A stretch of 64,000 nt of DNA. It comes from Mycteria americana. Lineage: Eukaryota; Chordata; Aves; Ciconiiformes; Ciconiidae. Under the pieces are notes generated by a model. It had not been told where the DNA came from. It ran no database searches and saw only the letters and a program-made list of their open reading frames with translations. Each line of letters begins with the position of its first letter. Within the stretch, counting starts at the first letter, position 1. Of this stretch, positions 15,001 through 25,810 are shown in pieces. The position numbers and the translations under genes were made by a program. The stretch spans positions 77,915,635 through 77,979,634 of the forward strand of contig NC_134365.1 of assembly GCF_035582795.1 (NCBI RefSeq), written 5' to 3'.

Positions 15001-15826
15001 GCCAACAGACTGTCACACAGTGCTCTAGAAGGCATGGAACACTCTTCTGTGTCCTTGTAAATAGTAACTATTGTTAGGTGTGATATGTGACATTAGGTTA
15101 ACTTGCAAATGCCCGAATATAATAAAATATCATGATGTTGATAAACAGATTTTCATGGCTCAGTTTGTGCAAAAATAAAATAGTAAAAATCTAGCTTTCC
15201 CCTAGTCACACCATCACTTCCTCCTTGTTTTAAAAAAGTGGTTTTGTGCTGTTCAAATTTGTGTTGAGATTTAAGTAGACTGAGCTCTCAGGTGGCTGGA
15301 TACTTCTAAGTAAAAAGAGTACAAAATGCCTAAAATGCTGTTCTTCTGATGTGACAGAATGTTTTACACTAGTCTTGCAAAGGCCTAACCAATTACAGAA
15401 ATTGCACTGCCATGGAGAATCTGGTTTCTTAAATAAGTTAAGTGTTGTTACTCAAGCCACAAGCATCTAGTAACTAAGAAATAAAATCACAGTGGGACCG
15501 TGCCAGTCCTACACTACAGATTTGTTGCAAGACTGCTTGAAAGAGAAAAGTGCTTAGGTTTTTGATGCTTAAAAGGGATTCACAGTGTGGATGAGGGAGG
15601 CTTTTAAAATACTACTTAGTACTTTAGCATGATAAAAAAACCCAAAATAACAACAACAAAACCCTAAGCAAACAAGTATGACCAGATCTTCATGATACAA
15701 CAACAGGGCAACAGCCTTTTAAACATATTACTAAATTGATATCAGTACATCAAGAGCAACATCTACTTATCTGAAATGAATTACTACCCCAGCATGTGGT
15801 TTCTGTTACTACCCTGGTCAACATAC
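1..15826 (-). other. EFCAB6: EFCAB6 intronic sequence, no exon recognised
   Basis: This stretch lies downstream, on the minus strand, of the last recognised EFCAB6 exon. The next expected exon would continue the second EF-hand-like repeat, beginning with Val after the Glu-Lys that ends exon 15827-15890. I looked on the minus strand for that segment, for EF-hand-like frames and for acceptor/donor pairs and found no convincing exon. The open frames here are short, carry no recognisable domain and lack paired splice sites. Apart from a CR1 tail near 5.3 kb, a C11 run near 13540 and a T-rich run near 14110, the sequence is AT-rich and unremarkable. A short divergent exon could have been missed by eye. 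Confidence 0.5.
5315..5445 (-). repeat. CR1 LINE 3' tail fragment
   Basis: Read on the minus strand, this ends with the CR1 terminal motif (ATTCTATGATT at 5315-5327). It is preceded by the typical tail wording 'aaggtccctccaaccc' and 'ggttggatgaggctttgagcaacctg'. Only about 130 bp of the 3' UTR remain, so it is a strongly 5'-truncated and diverged copy. It sits inside an EFCAB6 intron in the same orientation as the gene. The inner boundary near 5445 is approximate. Confidence 0.85.
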
Positions 15827-15890
15827 TTTCTCCTTGAGCAGGGATTCCAGCTCACTTAATGTCATTGTTTGGCTACTGTGGCTGTTCAAC
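15827..15890 (-). CDS. EFCAB6: EFCAB6 internal coding exon, 64 nt
   Basis: A 64-nt exon with an acceptor (ATATTTTCAG) just above 15890 and a strong donor (GTATGT) just below 15827. Its first base completes a Trp codon begun in exon 18173-18261. It then reads LNSHSSQTMTLSELESLLKE followed by Lys, ending in phase 0. It aligns in place with the human EFCAB6 segment that ends Gly-Glu-Lys just before the second EF-hand-like repeat. EFCAB6 is a large protein of many degenerate EF-hand modules, reported as a testis-enriched binding partner of DJ-1 and the androgen receptor. The similarity is modest. The call rests on position, phase and splice sites together, and would be weak for this exon alone. 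Confidence 0.75.
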
Positions 15891-18172
15891 CTGAAAATAT
15901 AATGAAAAAGACTAGATGAACATAAAACACAAGTGCATCAATGAATATAAACCACAAGTGCATAACAGTACCGTTAAAGACCACTGTAGGGACATCAATG
16001 GGAGAGTTTTGTTTTAGCATGTGAAGAACTACAAATGCAGGAAAATAGCTTGATCCTGCCTTTTTTGTGGCTGTCCTTCAGAGCTCTGCACTGCTCTCGG
16101 AGAAAATCACTGCAAATCTGGATCCCTGAGCAGAACAGAGATGTGGCAGCTGCTCCTCTACCACAAGTGTGATGACCGTTAGTGTAAAACATCTTTTCTT
16201 GAAGGTTTTTTTTGGCTGCCATAAGGGACACAAAGGGATATTAGCAGCTTGGTCTGGCCCTTGGAATGACAGAATATTTGGGAGTCCCAAGGTCAAGAAA
16301 GTTATTGTGCCAGTTCCCCCTCTCCTCTGCTCCCACCAAGTGCTCTTCAGAGAACAACTAGCATATCTCCTCCTCCCCTTCTCCCCAGCACAAATCTGAG
16401 ACCCATTTGTCAGCAGTAACTTTTAAAATTCTTTTCAAAATTAAAAATACAACGCTTTGCTTTTGCTTTTGTTTCCTCATCCTATTGACTTGCATCAAGC
16501 ACCAGAGCAGGTCATTTTCAGAGTCAGCTACCAGCCAAGTTTACTTTCCCTAGTGGGTTCTGCAGGTGCCAAATTCCACTCTCTGCACATCCTTCTCTGG
16601 TTTCAGCCTGAACTAACTGCTTCTGAAAAGCCTCGTGCGATTTTATTCACGTCTGTATTTGTGGGATGACGTCCTAGAAGCCAAGCTCTGCCATCATGTC
16701 AGCCTCTGAATTTGGGGGAATTGCTTGAGTTTTAAATAGGGAGAGTAAGTAGCTCTGATCATGCCTCCGAGCAAAACTCCTGGAAAACAGCACCTGCACT
16801 GCCCTCCAGTGGTGAAATTACAGCGGGCGATGCCCAATCGCTCTAACAAACCTCTTATTTTTGCTTCCGTACATTGCAGACAGCCTGAGAGCAGTTCTCC
16901 AGCAAACTGGCTGGCCAAAAGACCAGATCGTCTAAGCGTGATCCTTACTTTCCACATTTTAGTGAGTTTAAAAGGAAATCAAGAGTAACATCTTATATAT
17001 TCTCCTGGAACACGGGAAGAAAATCCAACCCCAAGCGTACAAAAAGCTTTACCGTTTTATTATATTGCATGTAATAAAGAAAAGATTAACCTTTTATTCC
17101 AGGAAAGATCCCTCATTTGTTATTTAATTAGTTTTCACTAATTAATTAGAATTTTTTAAGCTCCCCTGCCTCTCTGGGAGAAAGTGGCTTAGGTCCCTCC
17201 CTTTTTCTTCTTTTCTTTTGCTGCTCCTCTTCTTCCTCCTGCTTCCTTTCAAAGTCCTAATCCCATTTTTGTATCCTCAGTATTACACTCCCTCATTCTC
17301 TCTTTGTCTGAGAGTTTTCTTAGCTTTGCACTGGCTGGGAACAAAGTTGGACTGGAATTTACAGAATATTTTTTCAGGCACCTCTTTATTGAAGGCTAGA
17401 TCATACAAACCCACAAGACAAACTGAAGAAAAAGGAATTTCCCTGCAGATCCCCTTGCAGAATTTCACCCTTTATATTTCACTGGGGTGGGGGAGGGGTG
17501 TGCTGTGAAAAACATTTAGTGCTCCACTAAGAAAGCTACTGTGAGAGAACAGATGGGGGGGTATTTTTATTTTTACGTAGAGTATGGCTCTACTTTCCAT
17601 TTTACTTCATCGAAGGTAAGAATCCAAACTTAATCCCGGTTCACACACAGCTGGTGTCTTCTCAACTTTATTATTGAAAAATTACTTGCACTGGAAACGA
17701 AGATGAATGTGAGTTATTTACTCCTAAAGGATTGAATCCCGAAACATTATAACTTTCCCGTTACTGGGTCCCTTGGCTTAGCTTCTGTGTTTCACTTAAA
17801 GACACGTGAAGCTGCGTGGCATGTTTTCAAATCCCTATTAAACAGAATCAGTTATAATTTCTTTCGTACACAACAACTTTCATTGTTAATTTAGAGAACA
17901 GATTTATTAGTCTTAAAGGTTCATATTTTTCCAGTAGCAGATCAGTGGCTTGGCAGACCATTCCCTTCCCTTTGGCAATCAGGTAACATTCCTATGGCAA
18001 TTACGCCAATTACACGTACAGAAAAAGTGATTTTAGAAAAAAGTGTATTGTGTCTCTATGTCACTAGGAGCTCACATGAGCAGCTAGATTCTGCCTTGAG
18101 AGCTAGACAACTCGCGAGTGATTCATGATTACAGTTTAGGAGCAATTTGACTTCATAATGTGGAACACTTAC
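15891..18172 (-). other. EFCAB6: EFCAB6 intron, about 2.3 kb
   Basis: The intron separates two phase-compatible exons (donor GTAAGTG below 18173, acceptor TTTTCAG above 15890). I see no coding sequence or recognised repeat. A 9-bp perfect inverted repeat, TTAATTAGT / ACTAATTAA with a 4-nt loop, lies at 17124-17145 in AT-rich, homeodomain-core-like sequence. Confidence 0.7.
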
Positions 18173-18261
18173 CATTTGAGCATGCTGGTGCTTCTGGCAC
18201 TTTCAGTGAACTTTGACAGGAAGTCAAGATATGGCACAGTAACTTTGCGAATATTTGCGAT
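18173..18261 (-). CDS. EFCAB6: EFCAB6 internal coding exon, 89 nt
   Basis: An 89-nt exon that starts in phase 0 after acceptor GAAATACAG and ends two bases into a codon before a consensus donor (GTAAGTG). It reads IANIRKVTVPYLDFLSKFTE, then Ser-Ala-Arg and on to Met-Leu-Lys. The core Thr-Val-Pro-Tyr-Leu-x-Phe-Leu-Ser-(Lys/Arg)-Phe matches human EFCAB6 at the second half of its first EF-hand pair, as I recall that sequence. The segment is the helix after a degenerate EF-hand and shows no calcium-binding loop of its own. It joins in frame to exon 19379-19599 upstream and 15827-15890 downstream, which strongly supports all three. It is too short to stand out as an open reading frame. Confidence 0.88.
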
Positions 18262-19378
18262 CTGTATTTCAATATACATGGATGAGTCCTACAGTTACAT
18301 CAGATTTTTTAAGTACTACATTTGATTACTCATTCTTTTCTTAAACAGCAAAAACAAATTTATCTTATAATTTTGTTTTTGTTTTGTGTATTATGCTTTA
18401 CTACTTCTCAGTAACTTGTCTAGAATTAAGCAGAGCATTAATTTAGTATCTGGTAAACCCCTCCCAAAAAAAGTTACAACCTACTAGTCTTTCCATCATG
18501 TAAGATAAAGATTTCTCAACTCTCTAGCTCTATGGTCTTTCACATGTATATATGAAAGTATATTCATTCTCATCAGCCTCACTGATGCATCCTTCTCTTG
18601 TTCCAAAAGACTATTTAATGTGTTTCAGGTATATATGTGTCACCCTAATAACAATTTAGTATTAGCAAAGAATTTGACATCAGTCTTAGCTGAAATGGGT
18701 TTAACCCGTTACAGACTGATTAGTTTAAAATGCAAATGTAATAGATCAGTTCACCCAAATTAAACAAACAAACAAGAGTCAAGTACATTAGAAAAATATA
18801 TATATAAAAAAACTTAGTCACCTAAACTTTCAGGACAGAAATTTAAGTGTACGATAATGCTGGTGCAGATTGTGCATCAGAATCCTCCCCTATTTTTGAT
18901 AAGCGTCAGTCATGATATCATATAAACACCCAATGTTCCTTCAAGTCCAATCTGACGATGATTTATAAGGTAGCAAATACCAAAAGTGAGCCGAAAACCT
19001 CCCCGCGCAGACAAAAACCAGCTGGTCTCTGACTCAGAGTTCACAACCTAATCTATGCATATTCATAACACCGCATGTATATGAATTTAAGCTGTGAGAT
19101 CTTTTTTTTTAATCAAAAAATCTGCTAGTAAATTGCAACTCTTTCAAATAGTAAGACACACTACACAGACAAAATCCTCATATAAACATACCAATCATCA
19201 AATTTAGCTCACATTACTTTTGCAAGTTTGCTATGACTTTCACTTGAACAGAAGGTTTTGACCATGTCTAGCATCTTTTTGATAATATTGGTCTGGAACC
19301 TGCTCCCATTGAAATTTTGCTCTTGACATAAATAGGAACAGCCTCTAAATGATTATAAACAGCGATGACGTAGCATAC
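18262..19378 (-). other. EFCAB6: EFCAB6 intron, about 1.1 kb
   Basis: A short AT-rich intron between the exons that encode the two halves of the first EF-hand-like pair. The donor GTATGC lies below 19379 and the acceptor GAAATACAG above 18261. No repeat or other gene was recognised. Confidence 0.8.
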
Positions 19379-19599
19379 CTCTGCCAGCACAGCATCAAAT
19401 TCAGCTTCTGTTAGATGGAAGAGAAAGGTTTCAATCACTCTCCTGAATTCACCCTTTGTGACTGTCAGGGTCTGACCAACATCAAGCATCTGAAATGCTT
19501 TTTTCAGTTCATCTTCTTTTTCAGCTGTCTTTTGAAGTAAGATCTGCCCAATGTCCCAGGAGAATAATGTGGGATCTGGGACAGACCTCACAGGCGTAG
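19379..19599 (-). CDS. EFCAB6: EFCAB6 coding exon with first EF-hand-like repeat
   Basis: A 221-nt exon with acceptor TATATTTTACAG above 19599 and donor GTATGC below 19379. It needs one base from the exon before and ends in phase 0, giving 73 complete codons. It contains Val-Pro-Asp-Pro-Thr-Leu, then an amphipathic helix DELKKAFQMLD, a 12-residue EF-hand-like loop beginning Asp-Val-Gly-Gln, and the closing helix EFRRVIETFLFHLTEAEFD. This matches the N-terminal EF-hand of human EFCAB6, where the same order (Asn-Pro-Thr-Leu, Asp-Glu-Leu-x-Lys-Ala-Phe-Gln, Leu-Asp-x-Gly-Gln-x-Leu-Thr-Val) occurs as I recall it. The loop lacks the Asp/Asn residues of a canonical EF-hand at positions 3 and 5 and the Gly at 6, so calcium binding is doubtful. 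The open frame runs past both splice sites, but the exon limits are set by the splice signals and the human match. Confidence 0.93.
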
Positions 19600-22273
19600 C
19601 TGTAAAATATATTAGGCAGTCATCAGATACTCCTAAGTCTGGCAAAATCACACATTTTTCTGAGAAATCAATAAAAATCTGTTCATTTCTAGAAATATAT
19701 AAGTAAATTGGTTATTGTTTTTCCACTGATTTGAAAGCAATAAATAATCAAACACAATGGTAAGTATTTAAATAAAAGATTCCGGGGTTTCTCTTTCTGC
19801 TACTACAGCCAAAACAGTAAGTTGGAATATACATTTAAGTTTTAAAAGTTAAAAAACAATAAATAAAGTTACAGTGCATAGATGCGTTCCACGACAGCAG
19901 CCCTCCCACTTCAAACTACAGAGAGGATCTCTTTGCCCTGTAAAATTTAGAGACTATTCATTTATTGAGCTTTGGGCAGAGATACAATGTAGTAGTGGGG
20001 TCAACATTCATTGTCTGTATATGGAGTCTACGCGTGCCAGCCCCTTTCCCACTAAAAACATAACCCGCAATGGAGAGTGGAAGTACCTGACAGTGCAATG
20101 TAGTGTACAGGGATGCCTTCTATGACTTAAGACACCTCTGGCTCTCATTACACTTGAACAAGAACTAAACAAGGACCAAAAGATTTGGCCTGATATTTCT
20201 TTTGGATTCATAATGAGCCAAATTCAGCCACAGCTATGAGCATTTAATTACCTTCTACTTGAATCAAAGGAGGTTTTGTATACAAAGCTGAACACTGGGG
20301 CTACTTCATAGGCATTTATGGGTTTTTTCCAAACTTTAATCTAGGATCTGCTCTTAAACAAAATGTAACTGCCTTCAGAAGAAGCTCTGTTTACAAAAAG
20401 CAAGATGGCAAAATACAGCTTTTTGTTATTTACAGCTTTGCTGCAGTTTTATGAGAGCCAAATTTTTTCTTATGCTCATTCCCTCCTTACAATGACAGTA
20501 TACAATCATGGACGCCTGGCACATTTCGTTTCAACTTCAAGCCATTCCGACAAAAGAACGCATTCAAATTCACAGCTGGATACAGCTTCGGTGAAATCAA
20601 TAGAGCTGTCACAGCTTACTCCTACAATGAATCTGACCCTAAATCTAAAACTACATGGCAAGGAGGGGAGGAAACATGACACGAACCATGATGGAGGAAG
20701 CCTCGCATGATAATAATTATAAATTACTTGCAAGAGGAATGTCCACATTGGGATTAACAGCAAATTCATACTTGATTGGAACAAACTATAAATCTTACTG
20801 CTCCAGAAAATGAGCTTTCTGTGGTAAGTGTATAGTCATTTCAAATGAGTTCCCAGAGGATAAGATGTATATCAAATCTGTTAATGTGTTATAATTGGAA
20901 ACAGTGATCTTGTAGTGACTTCAGAACAGAAGTGCGACAGTGGTCCAAAGAACGCATCTCTCTCAAGTTCCAATGGACTTCAGAGAAGGGAAGAAAATAA
21001 AGACCCTGTTTCCTCACATACAAGCAGGAAGAACAAGAACTGGGTGAGAAGGGCCATGGCTCCCTCTTCCACCCTCTCTCCATCAGTAGAACTAGATGGA
21101 TTTTGTTCATGTTCCCAGGATCCAGCAAACATGGTATATCTGTGACAGACGACTTCCCTCAAAGCAGTGAGGGAAATGTGCCCCAAACCCTAAGCAGGAC
21201 GAGGACTCCTTGGCCGCTGCAACTTGCTACACTGAAATGCACCACTGAACCCCAAGCAAACAATAGGACAGAAAGGACTGAGAAGATGATACCACCTGCA
21301 AGTTACACAGTGCTTGTCCTCTGAGCAATAGAAGGATTTAAAGTCCGAAGACTGTGAACACTTACACTTCAGGCCAGGTTGTCACTTAGGTTGACACTTA
21401 GGCCAGGCTGTCACTCTGGCCATCATCTCCCCTGGGTTTAAAACAAGATTATGAGGATACACCAGAATATAGGACATGAAAAGAAACAGTGTGGCTGGCA
21501 ACAGCAACAAGAGAGACAAAACCTGATTTCTTGACATGAGATCTAATTTGCTGACAAAAATATTGACTGAGATAGTTCTTGCTGACCAGCAATGACCAGA
21601 TGAGAGGAGTTCACAATTTCTGTGGTATGCTGGATACTATCTCCTATGTCAGCACTTTCAGATATGCAGTTTAGAGTAAGAGACTAGAGTGGCAGACTAA
21701 CTCCCTTATCAAATAACACAGAATTATATCTGGAAATGTTTCTGGCCATTATCTTGAAGGCTATGCGCATTGAAGTACTCTAAAAATCTTTAAAAACACA
21801 ACCTTTTAGTTAAGAAAGCCTGCTATTTTATTAAGCAGTACAGTTGCTTAGATGTTTATTTAGAGTTTTAGGCTTTTGCAGGAGAAAAATGCATATACCA
21901 GACACCAGCTCATTACACTAAGTACTCCGTTTTCTGAAGAGCTATTATTAATTTTCCACACCAGGAAATCAGAGGCAAACTATACTGTAAGTATAAACAG
22001 AAGAGCTAACTGGGAAAATAACAATCAGACAGAGATAGTATTGTACGGCATATGCAATGGTTTCGTAAGTGTGGCTCACTGGTGACCCGCTAGGCAACGC
22101 TATACGGTCTGCATCTGCTCTGTGCAACCATACAGCTTGAACAGCACCTGCAATCACAAACACCATTACATGAGCTCCCAATAGGAATGCTGAGGGCCGA
22201 CAATGCTCTACCGCTCAAAACTTTGGGAGGTGACGCTCTGGGGCTTATTCAGGTATAATGAGGCTTTGCCCAT
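19600..22273 (-). other. EFCAB6: EFCAB6 intron sequence upstream of the first EF-hand exon
   Basis: Proximal part of the probable EFCAB6 intron 1 (19600-28515 if the CpG-island exon is used). Several minus-strand frames of 60-90 codons occur, for example at 20008-20211, 20506-20784 and 21969-22181. None has both paired splice sites and the one-base phase needed to join exon 19379-19599. I could not recognise an initiator exon like the N-terminus of the human protein here. Confidence 0.5.
21371..21421. repeat. Two-copy tandem repeat, 29-bp period
   Basis: AGGCCAGGTTGTCACTTAGG beginning at 21371 recurs as AGGCCAGGCTGTCACTCTGG beginning at 21400. This gives a 29-bp period with the second unit incomplete and a few substitutions. 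It is a small local duplication in the EFCAB6 intron with no obvious function. Confidence 0.8.
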
Positions 22274-22908
22274 TGTGCTGGTTTGGGCAGGGATACAGTT
22301 AATTTTCTTCATAGTAGCTAGCATGGGGTCATGTTTTGGATTTGTGCTGGAAACAGTGTTGGTAACACAGGGATGTTTTAGTTATTGCTGAGCAGGGCTT
22401 ACACAGAGTCAAGGCCTCTTCTGCTTCTCACCCCACCCCACCAGCGAGTAGGCTGGGGGTGCACAAGAAGCTGGGAGGGGACACGGCTGGGACAGCTGAC
22501 CCCAGCTGACCAAAGGGCTATCCCATACCATATGGCGCCATGCTCAGCATATAAAGCTGGGGAAGAAGAAGGAAGGGGGGGATGTTCAGAGTGATGGCGT
22601 TTGTCTTCCCAAGTAACCGTTACATGTGGTGGAGCCCTGCTTTCCTGGAGATGGCTGCACACCTGCCTGCGGATGGGAAGGAGTGAATGCATTCCTTGTT
22701 TTGCTTTGCTTGCACGCACGGCTTTTGCTTTACCTATTAAACTGTCTTTATCTCAGCCCACAAGTTTTCTCACTTTTACCCTTCTGATTCTCTCCCCCAT
22801 CCCACCAGGGTGGAGTGAGCAAGCGGCTGTGTGGGGCTTAGTTGCCAGCTGGGGTTAAACCACAACACCCATGTGGAACATGATGAGGCTTTGCCTACAT
22901 GGAACGTG
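22258..22908. repeat. Two-unit 26-bp tandem repeat split by an LTR
   Basis: Removing the LTR and one target-site copy restores two adjacent 26-bp units. Each starts ATGAGGCTTTGCC (22258 and 22883) and ends in a GTGGAAC- or ATGGAAC-type segment; I count about 22 of 26 positions identical. The first unit is interrupted by the LTR at 22274-22867. The second is intact at 22883-22908. The tandem duplication therefore preceded the insertion. Confidence 0.8.
22274..22867 (+). mobile_element. Solo LTR of an endogenous retrovirus
   Basis: A 594-bp element starting TGTGCTGGTTTGGGC and ending GGTTAAACCACAACA, flanked on both sides by the perfect 5-bp direct repeat CCCAT (22269-22273 and 22868-22872). 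Inside are a TATA box (TATAAA, 22550-22555) and, about 185 bp later, an ATTAAA polyadenylation signal (22736-22741), in plus-strand order U3-R-U5. No internal gag, pol or env sequence follows, so it is a solo LTR left by LTR-LTR recombination. A 5-bp duplication is usual for ERVL-type (class III) elements, though the class cannot be fixed from an LTR alone. It is antisense to EFCAB6. The terminal structure and duplication are intact, suggesting a fairly recent insertion. Confidence 0.93.
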
Positions 22909-25810
22909 TTTAGAGTGCTAATAAAATAAGTGTGAACCAGGTGACGGTGCTATCACCCAATCTTTTCCATGCTGTTTTACAGTCATCAGTCAAAAAAATA
23001 CTTTCAAATATTGGCAGTCTTATGCACTGGATCACAGGGTAATTCTATTGATACTTATGTAGTTAACCCAATCAGACACTTCAAAGGAAATATTTTAAAA
23101 GGCCCTGTTTCCTCTATTACAAACGTAATTCAAAATTAGAAATTCAGTTTATTCCCAAACTGAGTGGCAGAGAGTATAATATAATTCCTCCTCTCTCTGA
23201 TATGTGCTAATCAACTGCACCTCGCTCCTGCCATTCAATTACCACAGTACAGAAAGCAAATGTTAGCACAGGGAATTCTACGAGTTCTGTAGCCTTCTGA
23301 AAATCCAACATGCTATGTACAAATGACAAAAGCCATATAAGGAGGCTCAGTCAAGTCTCTGTAAAGGGAGATGAGAAGTAAAAATAAAGCAGACGTTGCA
23401 CAGCCAAGTGAAAAACAGCAAGACAAGAGCAAGACTTACTAGTCCTCTAGCAAAAATGCAGCGCTGTGCAGCATTTTACACAGGTAGAAAAGCCCTTCTG
23501 CTCCCCCCCCCCCCCCCCCCCAAGAAAACCCCATCCAAAATGAATAAACAAGCAGAACCATCACAGTTCAAACACTTCAAGTTTTCATTACCTAGCTCAG
23601 TGCTTTGGACTACCAGGGAGAAGCGGGGGGGGGGGGGGGGGTCAGAAAACAACACCCCTCTAACAATTTAAGCAATCTTATCTTTGTGTTATTAAACAGC
23701 AATGAAGTAGATCTGAGGAGACCATCCCCACTGCTAAACATGCCGCAAATCAAGCAGTTGCTGGGTACTGTCGCTGGGCGCTGCATCTTCATCCTCTGTA
23801 CACTCAAATTGTTAGAATAATCTCTGATTGGGTTTTGACCCAAGCTTGGGTCAAGCAGTTTCTTGGGTACATTTTGGGAGTTAGCTTGGTCAGGAACCAT
23901 TCCCAATGGGCAGCTTGCATGCAGCCGTCCTGTTTAGAAGGGTGAGAAGTGTTTAACAGTCTGGACATGGGCTATTCCACGCCAGTTTGCCTCAGTGCCA
24001 AGAAACAGTCACAAGCACACTTAATTTACTAGCATAGCCCATCTACAGCAGTAACCCCTGGCAGATGTCCTAGCTCTGTAGTCATCCATTAAAAGAAATT
24101 AGCCTCCAAGCATTCTTTCTCCGCCATTCAGGTGGAAAACAACCTTTTATTCTTCATCTGATACATGCCGAAGTGTCATCATTACTACAGTCACTTGGCT
24201 GATACACTTGCAGTGGCACCCGTGCAAGTTTGGCTCCCTAGAAACCATAAACAGGAAGGGTCCATTTCTCAAAGGCCAAGAGCTCAAATGAACGGATTCT
24301 GGCTGCAAGATCTACCCCGTCATAAATATGAGCAGACAATAAGTAGATTTGAAACAAACGCAAGCTGATTCTGCCATTGCCTCCTCAGGCACTACCAAGC
24401 TTGCTCTCAGGTACGGGGGGTTTGATACCGGCTGTGCCAGCTATTTGTACCGTGCCCAAGCCAGAGGGAAATTCACAGACTCTTCAACATTGCTCTGCCC
24501 TTTTTACAGGTTCAGCAGACATATTTAAATCAATTTGTTAGCAAAAGGACCATTCAAAAGGCTAAGGCAGCAACAGCTATATGGCTCAGTAACTAGGCTA
24601 CAACAAAAATAAGGTAAGTAGAAGCACATCCTGCTGCTGCTGGATATCATTAGCAAAGCTTTCTTTGACTTCAGAAAATCAGGATGGAGCCCTAAACTAG
24701 TCTTGTAAAAACCAAATGCAACTGGTATTTTTCTGGACCACTAGACATTTTCTGGTGGAAGTATATGGCCTTTCACAGACCCTTCAGAAATAGTCCATGG
24801 TCCCTAAGAAGTCCATATACTGAAAGTCAAAGATTACTGATATAGAGCAGTCAAATTTAAAGTTTCATCAGATACTGAGCCTATATTCTCGTCTCACTTA
24901 CACTACCTTTACACCTGCAAAACATCAGTGCATGAATCAAGAATAACTTACCTGCACAGAATAGCTCCTGATTTATATGTTACTTGGAATTCACGCTGGT
25001 GCATAAAAGGTCATAAATCAGATCCTTTGCTTATATTTTTAAGTACGATTCTACTAGTACCAGGGCAAGATCCTCAGTTACCATAAATCAGAATAGCTCT
25101 GCTTGCTTCCCTATCTTCAGAAGAATTACAGCATTTATAACCTCTAGGGGATTTGGCCCTTGTTTCTTCTCATTTCGATAATTTAATTGATAAGAGTTTC
25201 CCAAGTGTCTACATACCAAGTTCCTGCATCTGAGGCATGTTTCACTATAGTTACAAGATAGATGGATCTTGCAAATGGTATAAACATATTTCTGGCCAGT
25301 TTAGACAGAAATGTAGAAGGTGGTTTCTAACTAACAGAATAACGAGGATCTGTTACAGTGTTTCACTCAGAACCATGGGGCCACGTCCTTTTCTTTTCTT
25401 AGAGGGATAAATGAAGCTTTAGAACAGAATGCTTTTTCTATTTGTTTCTGAAGGCTTCACTATTTTGTATTGTGTTTGGCAAGACAGGTAGCAAGTCTCA
25501 CCTTCATTTTCTCTTAGCGCTTTTTTTTTTAAGCCTAGCACATTTTGGTTTATGTAACCTAAAGTAAAAGAATCGCTGTAAGCTTGTCCTTTATTTCTTT
25601 TTATTCCCCTTGAAAGAGTGCCAGTCTCTGTAATTGTCAGAGAACAATTAAGGCTACAAAATTCCCCATGCAGATCAAGGGTGAACAGTTTGCAGCTCTA
25701 GCACAATTTGTTGTTCTCATGATGGGGTTGTAGCAAACAACCGGCAGCAGAGCCACATCAGACTATAAGCTCCTGTGTGATCCGAAATGAGCTACCAGAG
25801 GCTTCCACGG
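22868..25810 (-). other. EFCAB6: EFCAB6 intron between two LTRs
   Basis: No exon was recognised in this stretch. A donor-like CAG/GTAAGT on the minus strand just below 24952 follows a short open frame starting with ATG. It leaves two bases over, whereas the next EFCAB6 exon needs one, so it is not called. The poly-C/poly-G pair at 23503-23641 is listed separately. Confidence 0.55.
23503..23641. repeat. Poly-C tract and poly-G tract, inverted pair
   Basis: An uninterrupted run of 19 C (23503-23521) is followed 103 bp later by an uninterrupted run of 17 G (23625-23641). On one strand the two tracts are complementary and could pair. Each alone is a G-quadruplex or i-motif candidate. Homopolymer lengths of this size are prone to sequencing and assembly error. 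Confidence 0.9.

Noticed and set aside
20104..20211. Minus-strand frame with His/Arg-rich sequence loosely like the human EFCAB6 N-terminus, ending at CAG/GTACTT
   Set aside because: The phase does not fit the next exon and the similarity is no better than composition.
22081..22098. GTGACC...GGCAAC resembling an X-box
   Set aside because: The half-sites are 5 bp apart, outside the 0-3 bp spacing of the RFX consensus, and it is far from any promoter.
24952..25006. Minus-strand ATG frame (MHQREFQVTYKSG...) ending at a consensus CAG/GTAAGT donor, as an alternative EFCAB6 start exon
   Set aside because: It leaves two bases, whereas exon 19379-19599 needs one, and the peptide does not resemble the human N-terminus. 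It could still be a non-coding leader exon.
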